DNA of 64,000 nucleotides from Pseudobacteriovorax sp. GTDB taxonomy: Bacteria > Bdellovibrionota_B > Oligoflexia > Oligoflexales > Oligoflexaceae. This document shows positions 44,705 through 52,823 of this stretch, piece after piece; position 1 is the first letter of the stretch, and each line of letters opens with the position of its first letter. Location: the NCBI GenBank assembly GCA_013215145.1, contig JABSRP010000012.1:186001-250000 (forward strand), given 5' to 3'. Both the position numbers and the translations under genes were made by a program. Below the pieces are notes generated by a model, which saw only the letters and a list, made by a program, of their open reading frames with translations, had not been told where the DNA came from and ran no database searches.

Positions 44705-45433
44705 ATGATTGCACATCTTAAAAATCTAATCAGGCCGATTTACTTTCGGCTTTATCATCTTTTTGGGTACCCGGGCATTGTATTGCACAGAGCTACGATT
44801 CGAGACATCGTTCAGGAGTACAACCAAGTCTATACCTACGTCGTCAGTAAGCCTGCGGGCTTGACGTTTACAGCCGGACAATACGTACACCTAGTGGCTC
44901 CTCGCAGTATTATTGATCAAAACAGTGTTAGACACATGTCGATTGCTAGTGGGCCCGAGGAGGACTGTCTAAGATTTACTATGGATTTGTCCTCAAACTC
45001 AAAGTTTAAGAAGAAGTTCGCAACAGCTAGAGTTGGTGATCAGATAGGAATCCATTCGGTGAAGGGTCATTTCTCTGTCGATAAGAAGGAGGCAGAGGAT
45101 CGTGCTCTAGTCTTTATCGCCGGCGGCATCGGCATAACGCCTATTAGGAGTATTGTTTCGGATCTTAATACTGTGCCTTGGAGGCTGATTTACGCAGGTA
45201 AAGGCTACTGCTACAGGGATTTTTGGAATCACACTGGGAATCTGAAAAAAATAAAGTTTACCAATCGGGAGACCGTCCTGGAGGCCTTACAAAATGTGAT
45301 TGATACTAGCCCGAAAGACTCTCTCTACTATCTTTGTGGATCATCAGAGTTCGTCGCCACTATTCGTGGTTTCTTGGCCAACAATCGCATCGAGGATCAT
45401 CAGGTCATCCTCGAAAATTTCGGCGATATTTAA
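44705..45433 (+). CDS. FNR-type flavin oxidoreductase (ferredoxin reductase-like)
   Basis: About 242 residues. FAD-binding RHMSIASGP (usual RxYS replaced by RHMS), NAD(P) site IAGGIGITPIRSI, and the YLCGSSEFV end motif of ferredoxin/flavodoxin reductases. No FeS domain, no signal. In a Fur operon it is a candidate cytosolic ferric-siderophore reductase. The frame opens with a TTG at 44657; neither it nor the ATG at 44705 has a good ribosome site, so the start is uncertain. Confidence 0.82.
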   Translation: MIAHLKNLIRPIYFRLYHLFGYPGIVLHRATIRDIVQEYNQVYTYVVSKPAGLTFTAGQYVHLVAPRSIIDQNSVRHMSIASGPEEDCLRFTMDLSSNSKFKKKFATARVGDQIGIHSVKGHFSVDKKEAEDRALVFIAGGIGITPIRSIVSDLNTVPWRLIYAGKGYCYRDFWNHTGNLKKIKFTNRETVLEALQNVIDTSPKDSLYYLCGSSEFVATIRGFLANNRIEDHQVILENFGDI

Positions 45434-45452
45434 AAACGGAAGGGTTAGGTAT

Positions 45453-46790
45453 TTGGAGCAGTTCGAAAGAAAGAGTTTATTTAAGCTAACTTATCCCTTA
45501 TTCCTGTATTCCGCTTTGTCGATTGCCGTCACCTTTGTCGATCAAATACTGCTATCCAATTATTCGGAAAATTTGGCAGCGGCCGTCAGTCTTGCAAATC
45601 AAATACTTGGCGTTGCCTATGACGTCTCTGGACTTTTCGCTGTAGGCGCGTTGGTCATCATGTCTCAATATTTGGGACGAAATGAGGTCGAAAAAGCTAA
45701 ATCTGTAGCCATCGCGTCGATACAGGCAAGCTTTCTTTTATGCCTTTTGATTGCTGCGGTACTCATGATTGGGGCATCATATTTTGCTGATATGGTGGGT
45801 GCCCCATCCGAGATACGATCTGATGTCATCATCTATGTTCATATTATTGCACTGGCCATGATATTTAATGGGGCTATTGTATCTTGCACTGCTGCCCTGA
45901 GGGGGTTTGGTCATACACTATCTATTTTTGTGCTGGGTATTCTAGCTAATGTTCTATATCTCGTATTAGAGTACGGATTGATATATGGGAAATTTGGGTT
46001 TCCCGAGCTCGGTGTTTATGGGGCGGCCCTTTCGACTTTAATTGTTCGTATCGGAATGATTGGCTTCCTCCTCTTCGTTTTAAGCTATTACGTAAAAATT
46101 AACATCTTTCAGAGGGTCTCTGACTTCCTTCCAAGCCTGAAAAAAATCACCAAGCTTTCCTACCCTAGTGTAGGTGAAGGTATGGCTTATAACATCTATC
46201 AACTTGTTATGGTTTCATTAATTTCTGTTTTGGGAACCGGTGCGGTTCTCGTGAGATCGTATTCGTTGACCATCGGTTCTCTGCTATCGACTATCCATTA
46301 TGTGATTGCTCAAGGTAACGAGATTTTGATTGGATACGACTGTGGGGCCAAAGACAGCGAAGCCGCTTACAGGAGGGCTATAAAGACGTCTTTGATCACG
46401 GCAGGTGTCTCCGTCGTCCTGTCTATCGTTCTTTATGTCTTCTCCGATACTCTTGTGGGATTGTTTACCGATCAATTGGATATTAAAGCGGGAGTGAGTG
46501 ATATCCTCTTCGTTGCCATATTTATCGCTCCCATGAATGCCATCAATCAGATATTTTTTACCTCATTGAAAGCCACGGGAGACGTTAACCGCCCGGTCCT
46601 GTGGAATCTCTCTCTTACCTTTGCCCTTGCTTTGCCACTAGGTTTTTTGTTTGTTAGGCATTTTGAGCTAGGTGTTGTTGGCCTGTGGTATGTCTATCTG
46701 ATTGAGGAAACAGTCAAAGCGGGAGTCCTGTCAGTACTGTGGTTTAGAAAAAATTGGATCCGTTACTTTCCTTTAGATTCTGCTAACTAA
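45453..46790 (+). CDS. MATE family exporter
   Basis: About 445 residues with 12 helices; MATE (MatE) features such as LTYPLFLYSALSIAVTFVDQILLSNYS at the start, GVYGAALSTLIVRI and a second half beginning KLSYPSVGEGMAYNIYQL. The TTG at 45453 with GGAAGGG upstream is chosen; the frame extends back into the reductase gene. MATE pumps export siderophores in several bacteria (inference for this locus). Confidence 0.85.
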   Translation: MEQFERKSLFKLTYPLFLYSALSIAVTFVDQILLSNYSENLAAAVSLANQILGVAYDVSGLFAVGALVIMSQYLGRNEVEKAKSVAIASIQASFLLCLLIAAVLMIGASYFADMVGAPSEIRSDVIIYVHIIALAMIFNGAIVSCTAALRGFGHTLSIFVLGILANVLYLVLEYGLIYGKFGFPELGVYGAALSTLIVRIGMIGFLLFVLSYYVKINIFQRVSDFLPSLKKITKLSYPSVGEGMAYNIYQLVMVSLISVLGTGAVLVRSYSLTIGSLLSTIHYVIAQGNEILIGYDCGAKDSEAAYRRAIKTSLITAGVSVVLSIVLYVFSDTLVGLFTDQLDIKAGVSDILFVAIFIAPMNAINQIFFTSLKATGDVNRPVLWNLSLTFALALPLGFLFVRHFELGVVGLWYVYLIEETVKAGVLSVLWFRKNWIRYFPLDSAN

Positions 46791-46865
46791 TCATCGCATT
46801 TTACTGCCAGAATAGATTGGAAAATGAATCTTGTCACATATTAAACTTGAAAATAGACAACTATT

Positions 46866-46889
46866 ATGAGAATGATTCTTAATATCGTT
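46866..46889. promoter_or_regulatory. Fur box upstream of the 46911 gene
   Basis: ATGAGAATGATTCTTAATATCG-type site, 22 bases before the ATG. Confidence 0.7.
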
Positions 46890-46910
46890 AAGAAAAGGAG
46901 ACAGTGATCC

Positions 46911-47405
46911 ATGCGTAATATCTTTCTGAGTCTGAGTTTAGTTTTGCTAGCAAGCTCTGCTTTGGCAAAACCCATCGACACCAAGCCTTATTCGAAGAAG
47001 CTGAAAGAAACTCTGACTCAAATCGAAATGAAAAAGTCACTGAAGGATATTAGTAAGCAAAGTGGCGAACTAGTAAGCATGTCCAAACCAATTTTGACAG
47101 CGTTTAAAAAGGTTCAGCCTGAATGTAGCGCTTATATCGATACTGTTCTTAAGGTTGCCGATACGATGACGTCTATGCCCTTAGACAAAATCGAAAGTGA
47201 TTATCATGCGGATAAGGCTTTGCCAAAGGCTCCAAGTATTTGTCATCACGCAAAAGACATGCTTGTACATCCCGCAACTGTCGTTGCTCTTGAAAAAGCA
47301 AATGCAAAAAACAAAGACGCGAAAGTCTATCAGAAAATGCTAGCGGAGCTCGTTGAGCTTGCCAGCCACGTGCAGGTGGTTGAGGTCAAACTCGCTTCAA
47401 AATAG
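46911..47405 (+). CDS. Fur-controlled secreted helical protein
   Basis: 164 residues; signal peptide ends SALA (residue 19). The mature part is Lys-rich and helical with two Cys (C75 in PECSAY, C111 in SICHHAKDM). No family known to me. AAAAGGAG precedes the ATG; it stands alone and is followed by a hairpin. Confidence 0.75.
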   Translation: MRNIFLSLSLVLLASSALAKPIDTKPYSKKLKETLTQIEMKKSLKDISKQSGELVSMSKPILTAFKKVQPECSAYIDTVLKVADTMTSMPLDKIESDYHADKALPKAPSICHHAKDMLVHPATVVALEKANAKNKDAKVYQKMLAELVELASHVQVVEVKLASK

Positions 47406-47427
47406 TACCTAATTTTAAAGTAATGGG

Positions 47428-47460
47428 ATCATCGAATCTAGATTTTGATTCGGTGATTTT
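47428..47460 (+). terminator. Hairpin after the 46911 gene
   Basis: ATCATCGAATC/GATTCGGTGAT (11 pairs, one G-T) with TTTT after it. Confidence 0.5.
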
Positions 47461-47634
47461 GCGCGTCTTCTGCTTTCCTCCTTTGACTCATGTTTCACAA
47501 CATACTCGTCCGTGGTTTATGATCTTTTAATCAAGTAATGGATTGAAATTTTTATTTTCAAATCTATAGTGAAACTCATCTTTAAAAGATTTTTTTAATC
47601 CCTATCGTTGCTTGAACCTTGGAGTTTGTTGCGT

Positions 47635-48312
47635 ATGAAGCCATTTTTGACGATTTTAATAACATCTTCGATCTTTATGTTTTCCCAAAAGCTGTGGTCC
47701 CAATCCCAGCCACCGTCTCCTCCAACTCCGCCGACTCCACCAAATCCTCCACAACCAGTCCCACCTGATGATGACTCAAATGAAGGGCTGACTGGTATTG
47801 AAGTTTACATGAAAGAATGTGCCGTCTGTCATGGCGACAAAGGTGAGGGAACCCCAAGAGGTTATCGAATACAATTCCCTACAAGAGACTTTGCTACGTA
47901 TATCACTCGCAGAGGGAGAACAGGGAACCCCTACTTTACGATTCCGATGCCAGCCTACGACCGTAAGCTAGTATCGGACAAACAACTAAGAGAAATGTGG
48001 GATTACCTGCATGACCAAGAGAGACCTCAAACAGGCAAACAGCTTTATGAGACCTTTTGTGCAAACTGTCATGGCTTAGACGGTCGTGGGGGTCTATCTA
48101 GAGAATCAGTCCTAGGAGAGCTTGACGAACTCTGGGAGGCGATTAGAGAGGGAGAGGGCTACAACAATTATTGGTCTAGGCGTGGTTATATGCCTCGCTG
48201 GAATTCACGTGAGATCTCAAATCGTGAGATTCGTTTGATGACTCGGTATCTCTACAGTATTGGAGGAGGTTATGACGATGATGACGATGACTACGATGAT
48301 GATGACGATTAA
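47635..48312 (+). CDS. Di-heme c-type cytochrome with Pro-rich neck and poly-Asp tail
   Basis: 225 residues: signal peptide, a Pro-rich spacer (about 25-45, PPSPPTPPTPPNPPQP), cytochrome c domain 1 with CAVCH (about 62-66), domain 2 with CANCH (about 141-145), and a C-terminal tail of Asp broken by a Tyr (YDDDDDDYDDDDD). The tail comes from repeated GAT/GAC codons. Two-domain cytochrome c proteins carry electrons in the periplasm; the acid tail could bind cations. Start at 47635 from the signal and TTGGAG. Next gene follows after 21 bases. Confidence 0.85.
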   Translation: MKPFLTILITSSIFMFSQKLWSQSQPPSPPTPPTPPNPPQPVPPDDDSNEGLTGIEVYMKECAVCHGDKGEGTPRGYRIQFPTRDFATYITRRGRTGNPYFTIPMPAYDRKLVSDKQLREMWDYLHDQERPQTGKQLYETFCANCHGLDGRGGLSRESVLGELDELWEAIREGEGYNNYWSRRGYMPRWNSREISNREIRLMTRYLYSIGGGYDDDDDDYDDDDD

Positions 48313-48333
48313 TTAATTTTTTGGGAGACGAAA

Positions 48334-48900
48334 ATGAAAGTGTTACTCATTTCCTTAGGCCTAAGCTCAGTAGTCATGGCAAACACTGTTGCCGACGCCG
48401 ATCTTAATCTTTGGCAGATCACTTACCGCGCAGAGACCTCGTTTGCCGATGGCTATACCATCGAGGGTCAAAGCAACAGTTTTGAAGGAAGTTTTCAGTA
48501 CGATGGAACCGATCTATTTTCCATTGAAGGGGTTGTGGATCCAAAGTCCCTTTCCTCCGGTATTAGCAGTCGAGACAAATCCATTGTCAAAATTATCTTT
48601 ACCGACGAAGAGGGAAATGTCCCGACGCTCGCCTTCGAAAGCGAGGAAGTGCGTGGTTGTGAGGATGTCGAAGAGTTTAGAGTCTGTGATGTAGCAGGAC
48701 GGTTTAAGGTCAGAAACGAATGGCAGCCGATGGATCTAAAAATTAATCTATCAGAGTACGGTAACCAAACTTGGGTGAATGTATCAGGTGAAGTTAGTCT
48801 AGCGCAGTACGATTTTTATGAAAGAGCAGATGCTCAGATTAAAGTCGTGGATAAAGTCACCTTCGTCGTTGATTTGCTGAGTGACGAAGCAATGGAGTAG
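48334..48900 (+). CDS. YceI-like periplasmic protein
   Basis: 188 residues, short signal, then a YceI-type lipocalin fold: SIEGVVDPKSLSSGISSRDKSI is the family-conserved stretch; PMDLKINLSEYGNQTWVNVSG and a late strand follow. YceI proteins bind polyisoprenoids such as quinones. Paired with the cytochrome gene, as YceI often is with cytochromes. Terminator follows. Confidence 0.78.
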   Translation: MKVLLISLGLSSVVMANTVADADLNLWQITYRAETSFADGYTIEGQSNSFEGSFQYDGTDLFSIEGVVDPKSLSSGISSRDKSIVKIIFTDEEGNVPTLAFESEEVRGCEDVEEFRVCDVAGRFKVRNEWQPMDLKINLSEYGNQTWVNVSGEVSLAQYDFYERADAQIKVVDKVTFVVDLLSDEAME

Positions 48901-48908
48901 ACTTTTTG

Positions 48909-48932
48909 GGCTGCCTTTGGGGGCAGCCTTTA
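48909..48932 (+). terminator. Terminator after the YceI-like gene
   Basis: GGCTGCC (48909-48915) / GGCAGCC (48922-48928), then TTT; 9 bases beyond the stop. Confidence 0.7.
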
Positions 48933-48968
48933 CCGATGCTCTGAAGCTGTGCCCATATTCGTTGGATC

Positions 48969-49217
48969 TTAATGGGTTGCCTTGCTTACCTTGGCATCTT
49001 TGTTAACCTGTAAAGACTTATTTTTGACCCGTGGATACTTGTTTACAAAGTTAGACATCTGCTTGTCAATGTAAGCCTCTCTTTGCATGCTGAAATCCTT
49101 TTCTAGTTTTTCGTTTAATCTGTTAAATAGTAAATCGTCTTGTTGAGCCCTCTTCACACCATAGCAAGGGCACGAAAACATAAAAACCAGTAAGACAGAA
49201 GATACTAAAGCTACCAT
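48969..49217 (-). CDS. Small secreted basic protein
   Basis: 82 residues with signal peptide (MVALVSSVLLVFMFSCPCYG). The rest is basic and helical (Lys-rich, NKYPRVKNKSLQVNK). Start GGGAG upstream. Seven-codon ORF (MNREFSW) with AAGGAGG overlaps its start, a possible coupling peptide. A Fur box lies about 280 bases upstream. Function unknown. Confidence 0.6.
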   Translation of the reverse strand: MVALVSSVLLVFMFSCPCYGVKRAQQDDLLFNRLNEKLEKDFSMQREAYIDKQMSNFVNKYPRVKNKSLQVNKDAKVSKATH

Positions 49218-49494
49218 GAGAACTCCCTGTTCATTCTAACGACCTCCTTGTTGAATGCTAGTTACATGCTATGCATCGAAGTTGGTAAACTCCGATGAGA
49301 ATTATTTTTTTGAAAAAAGACCCTATTGGTGATTAGAGCTTTATTTCGGCTGCAAATACGTCGGCGCTTTTTCTTTTTCGCCAATCCAAGGGTGCAAATA
49401 ATCTCTTTATGCTCGAAGGAAGGGTTCCCTCGTCTCTGAGTACCAGCTGCTGTAGAACGAATATTTCGTGTATTGTCACGTCCGAACACCTCAA

Positions 49495-49522
49495 CATGAT
49501 AATGATTCTCATTTTCAATATT
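49495..49522. promoter_or_regulatory. Fur box facing the 49217 gene
   Basis: ATGATAATGATTCTCATTTT; minus-strand orientation leaves a leader of about 270 bases before the 49217 start. ORFs drawn across it are not convincing. Confidence 0.7.
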
Positions 49523-49712
49523 TAAAGTATAGTTAAGACTCGTTAATCTGTCAATCCTCTCAGGCCTCAATTTAAGCCATCGGAATTTTGTATTAAGTTA
49601 ATAAAAACAAATGTTTAAGAATATATGAAGGTTCTGGATATGTTCCTATGTGTTTCGTATCCCAGCCTTTTGCTTTTCAAAAAAAACGAAAATGACACTT
49701 GATTTTATTTTT

Positions 49713-49735
49713 AATAATGATAATCATTATCAAAA
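49713..49735. promoter_or_regulatory. Fur box upstream of the 49760 gene
   Basis: TAATGATAATCATTATCA, full consensus, 25 bases before the ATG. Confidence 0.85.
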
Positions 49736-49759
49736 GAACGCGAGAACTTGGAGTCGGTA

Positions 49760-50425
49760 ATGAAAACTCTTTTAACTATAGTCCTGTCGATGACACTGAA
49801 CTGGTGGAGTCCGGGTCAAGCCAAAGCCGAACCAGCTCCGGTTTCCCTTAGTCAGTTTGAGCCAGGAAATTTCTGGGTCTGGCGTTACGAAGATGCAAAA
49901 GGCAACCTCAACTCTTATGAGCGCTATCGTGTGTTGGAAACATCAGGTAGCCAGATCACGTTCCTTATGGAAACAAAGTTTCCTGGTGAAAGAAGTTTCA
50001 AGTCTCATCATCGGTTAAGTGTGGATCTGAGAGCTTGCCTTCAAGCTCACATAGATCCAAGTCGCGCTGCTCGATGGTCACTCACTGAGTTTTCCTATTG
50101 GTATAACGATTCATGGGTGTCTACGGGAAATGGCCGTAACGTTCAGGCTTTCGAAGAGAAGTTTAGTTGTCAGCAGACTTTAGATCGTAAGAAAATCCAG
50201 TATATTTATGAGGAGTTGCAAATCGATGGTGAGTTTGGCGAGTCTTCCTGGGTCTTCCGTAATCAAACCCGATTCCCCAAAGCTGGACAGTTTGACTCAT
50301 GGTATATAAAAGATCATGACACATTGAACGGTGTTGCCGCTTTTAAAGTCTTTAACCCAGATCGCCCGAAGCAGCTTTATCGCTTCTATCTCGACTCTTG
50401 GGGGAATTTGAAGAGGGGTTTTTAG
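49760..50425 (+). CDS. Fur-controlled secreted protein (1)
   Basis: 221 residues, signal peptide ends AKA-EPA (about residue 23). Rich in aromatic residues (FWVWRYED, FSYWYNDSW, SWVFRNQT, YRFYLDSW), beta-type, two Cys. No family recognised. GGAG six bases before the ATG decides the start. Next gene 55 bases later. Confidence 0.72.
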   Translation: MKTLLTIVLSMTLNWWSPGQAKAEPAPVSLSQFEPGNFWVWRYEDAKGNLNSYERYRVLETSGSQITFLMETKFPGERSFKSHHRLSVDLRACLQAHIDPSRAARWSLTEFSYWYNDSWVSTGNGRNVQAFEEKFSCQQTLDRKKIQYIYEELQIDGEFGESSWVFRNQTRFPKAGQFDSWYIKDHDTLNGVAAFKVFNPDRPKQLYRFYLDSWGNLKRGF

Positions 50426-50480
50426 CTCTTTTTGCTCGATGAAATGCTGATGTTCAGATGATGATTTATAGGAGTCTCTC

Positions 50481-51344
50481 ATGATAAAAACGATGCTCAG
50501 TGGATTGATTGGTGTCATTACTTACTCTGGATTAGGTTTATCTGCTCCGCAACCTCTCGTTAGGGATATTGGTGTAGTGGGTCTCTACTCTCATGATGTG
50601 TTTTCGTGGGACAGGGATGAGGAAGTGAATACAGAAAACGGTCGGCTGGATCTGTCCACTATATTTGATTATGACGATGGTAAGCGCTTAAGACGAGGCG
50701 GGGATCCCAAAAACTCCGGCAATGCGCCTGTCTATTCCATCACTATGCAGCTTGTGGATTTTTACAAGGAAAAGCTACGTACACTACCTGGTGATCGCCA
50801 AACTCGAGAGATCAATGCTAGAAAAGAAACCGTCGCCCTCTTCCATAAATGGGTCCGAGAATCTTTCGCTAGACTGACCGGTCTTGAGTTCCCTACCGAA
50901 GCGATAGATGAGGCGGTCACTAATAGTGAGCAGGCGACTATGCGTGCCATGCACGATATTCTTCCTGGTAGAATAGATTTGAAACGTCGATTTGCTCTGG
51001 TAAAAAGCTTTCGTGTGACCGACTGGAAATTTAATCGTCTGCGCTTAAATGAAGACGAGCTTAATCAACCGATTCCTACATTTGATGGTGCTTATGCGCC
51101 GGAGTACCGCGATATTTCCATCCCGTTTACAAATGTAAACATTGATCTCAGAAAAGTAGATAAAGACTTTGTCGAGACCTTTTCAGGTTACGATTTTGAA
51201 TTGATGCAAGAAGAGTTGCAGCTACTTGGCAGCGACCAGATTCGCTTCAATGACCTCAGCTTTAGTGCGGATTTAATCCTTATGCTGAAAAAATCACTAT
51301 GCTCTAACAATAACCCATGGATGCCAGTCACCAGTTGCATCTAA
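50481..51344 (+). CDS. Fur-operon secreted protein (2)
   Basis: 287 residues with a signal peptide (about 1-22, cleavage near GLSA-PQP). Mature part is charged with many Asp/Arg, contains a helical core (about 95-170) and ends in a Cys pair (C276, C286). No family recognised. TAGGAG upstream of the ATG. Probably co-transcribed with the 49760 gene. Confidence 0.68.
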   Translation: MIKTMLSGLIGVITYSGLGLSAPQPLVRDIGVVGLYSHDVFSWDRDEEVNTENGRLDLSTIFDYDDGKRLRRGGDPKNSGNAPVYSITMQLVDFYKEKLRTLPGDRQTREINARKETVALFHKWVRESFARLTGLEFPTEAIDEAVTNSEQATMRAMHDILPGRIDLKRRFALVKSFRVTDWKFNRLRLNEDELNQPIPTFDGAYAPEYRDISIPFTNVNIDLRKVDKDFVETFSGYDFELMQEELQLLGSDQIRFNDLSFSADLILMLKKSLCSNNNPWMPVTSCI

Positions 51345-51505
51345 ATCGTTGGCTTCAAGGGTGAGTCGATACTGATATTTCAGCCGACTCACCCTTTTTC
51401 CATCAATTCCTCCACCGACAAATGTTGTTTTTCGTTCCCCAAATAGCCGCCCTATATCCTCACAAGATTTTGCGAACTCAGCTAAAGTTTTCCTCCCATC
51501 GATCC

Positions 51506-51526
51506 GATAATGATAATGATTATCAA
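51506..51526. promoter_or_regulatory. Fur box upstream of 51542/51681 genes
   Basis: GATAATGATAATGATTATCAA, full consensus, 16 bases before the TTG at 51542. Confidence 0.85.
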
Positions 51527-51541
51527 CATTGGAGGAATGTT

Positions 51542-51670
51542 TTGACCAAGTCCCAGATCATTAACTACTTTCGTGTTCTACCCTCTTCTTCGAAAAAAAA
51601 TAGGTTATTGTCTGGGGTTAGGTCGAACTCTCAGGATGAATCCTCCGTCAAAAATCGGGACCATCCATAG
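51542..51670 (+). CDS. Possible 42-residue Fur-controlled microprotein
   Basis: TTG at 51542 with GGAGG six bases upstream, right after the Fur box. The product is basic and Ser/Asn-rich (MTKSQIINYFRVLPSSSKKN...), no Cys. It ends 10 bases before the next ATG. Only context and the ribosome site support it; it may be leader RNA instead. Confidence 0.4.
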   Translation: MTKSQIINYFRVLPSSSKKNRLLSGVRSNSQDESSVKNRDHP

Positions 51671-51680
51671 GGGGACAATC

Positions 51681-52100
51681 ATGGCAAAGACGACGAATAT
51701 ACTTGTGAAGGCACTGTATGTGGCAGCGGGCAGTTTAAGCGACGACGACAGTATTTATCAGTGGGGGCATATGGGGCAGTGCAATGTCGGGCATCTTGTC
51801 CAAGCTATGACAGGCCTGACAGATAGCGAAATTGTAGAGACTGCTGATGAGCAGTTTGAGGAATGGAGCGAGCACGCGAGACTGTACTGTATAGGTACAG
51901 GTCGTAGACTTGACGATATATTTGATACTCTGAAAACCTATAATTTCAGTACTGAAGATGTCATTCACTTAGAGAATTTAAGCGATCGCCGTGTACTGAA
52001 GAATCTTCCTGGAGGATTTCGCTATCTATCTCGAAATCAAAGGGAGGATGTCGCAAGCTATATGTTGAGTCTTGCCGATTTATTAGCAAAAGCAGCGTGA
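51681..52100 (+). CDS. Fur-controlled soluble protein, GHMGQC motif
   Basis: 139 residues, no signal. Begins TTNILVKALYVAAGSL, then YQWGHMGQCNVGHLVQAMTGL, a His/Cys motif that looks like an active or metal site, and ends helical. I believe this is a conserved iron-regulon family but cannot name it. Start at 51681 from AGGGGAC and the motif; the frame opens earlier across the small ORF. Confidence 0.75.
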   Translation: MAKTTNILVKALYVAAGSLSDDDSIYQWGHMGQCNVGHLVQAMTGLTDSEIVETADEQFEEWSEHARLYCIGTGRRLDDIFDTLKTYNFSTEDVIHLENLSDRRVLKNLPGGFRYLSRNQREDVASYMLSLADLLAKAA

Positions 52101-52154
52101 AGGAGTGGACCAACTACTACCTGTTGTTGGTCTTCCTCGATTAAGCCTAGTACT

Positions 52155-52196
52155 AGCGCAATCTCCACTTTATATAGTAGGGATTGCGCTTTTTTT
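52155..52196 (+). terminator. Strong terminator
   Basis: GCGCAATC (52156-52163) / GATTGCGC (52182-52189) with T7; inner TCCACT/AGTAGG adds pairs. Ends the 51681 transcript before the convergent gene. Confidence 0.85.
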
Positions 52197-52199
52197 GGA

Positions 52200-52718
52200 C
52201 TAGATTTCACCAACGTAAACGAAGTCGAAGCCTACTCTCGTTGCATTCGGTCCGCAAATACTAGCTGCCTCGTCGTTTCTGACGAAAATCGTGAGATGAT
52301 AAGGATCGTCTCCCCAGCGCTCGAAGGTACCACCAGCAAAATAAGTATCTAAATACTCTTTGCCGGCGCTACAGTCACTCTCTCCTTCGGTTGCAAAGGC
52401 TGCCGAATCAAACTGAGTGATAGTTCTAAAAAGTGGGTTGACGCGGTAAAGCCCTTCGTAAACACAGGTAGTTTCGCCTTCAGTGAAGCTACTGCTAATC
52501 TTTGCGGCAAGCTGAGAACTATTCGTTGAGATTTCCCCAAGCTCAACGCCCAGTGCTTCAAGACTCTCTGGTAGCGCCACATCATCACCAAAAGCTTCGC
52601 ATTTGACTCCCTCCGAACCCCAGATATATCTCTCTCCAGGAAGTTCTAACCCGTTGCCGAAGGATGCTACGCTCATACTTGACAAAAAGATGACAGACAG
52701 ACTTTTTTTAAATACCAT
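52200..52718 (-). CDS. Small secreted four-Cys protein (paralogue 2)
   Basis: 172 residues, signal peptide to about residue 22; four Cys in the same order as the 26361 protein (see there). AAGGAGAG before the ATG. A stray copy outside the siderophore operon; no Fur box directly upstream, so its control may differ. Confidence 0.75.
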   Translation of the reverse strand: MVFKKSLSVIFLSSMSVASFGNGLELPGERYIWGSEGVKCEAFGDDVALPESLEALGVELGEISTNSSQLAAKISSSFTEGETTCVYEGLYRVNPLFRTITQFDSAAFATEGESDCSAGKEYLDTYFAGGTFERWGDDPYHLTIFVRNDEAASICGPNATRVGFDFVYVGEI

Positions 52719-52823
52719 AATCTCTCCTTAACATGAAAAAAATACCAGTAGGTGCGGTGACACACTCCCCCTACTAGCAACACTGAAACTTAGTGAAACT
52801 CATATAGAATTGTTTGCATGATA

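Noticed and set aside
47543..47568. Imperfect palindrome GATTGAAA...TTTCAAATC before the cytochrome gene as a Fur box
   Set aside because: A/T-rich symmetry but lacks the GATAAT-type half sites; not counted.
49262..49570. 102-residue minus-strand ORF, and a 61-residue one at 49333-49518
   Set aside because: Both run through or begin in the Fur box at 49495; basic low-complexity content, no ribosome site at a sensible distance, no recognisable domain.
51422..51670. 82-residue plus-strand ORF starting before the Fur box
   Set aside because: The first part crosses the Fur box, so it would lie upstream of or on the operator; only the part from TTG 51542 is considered.
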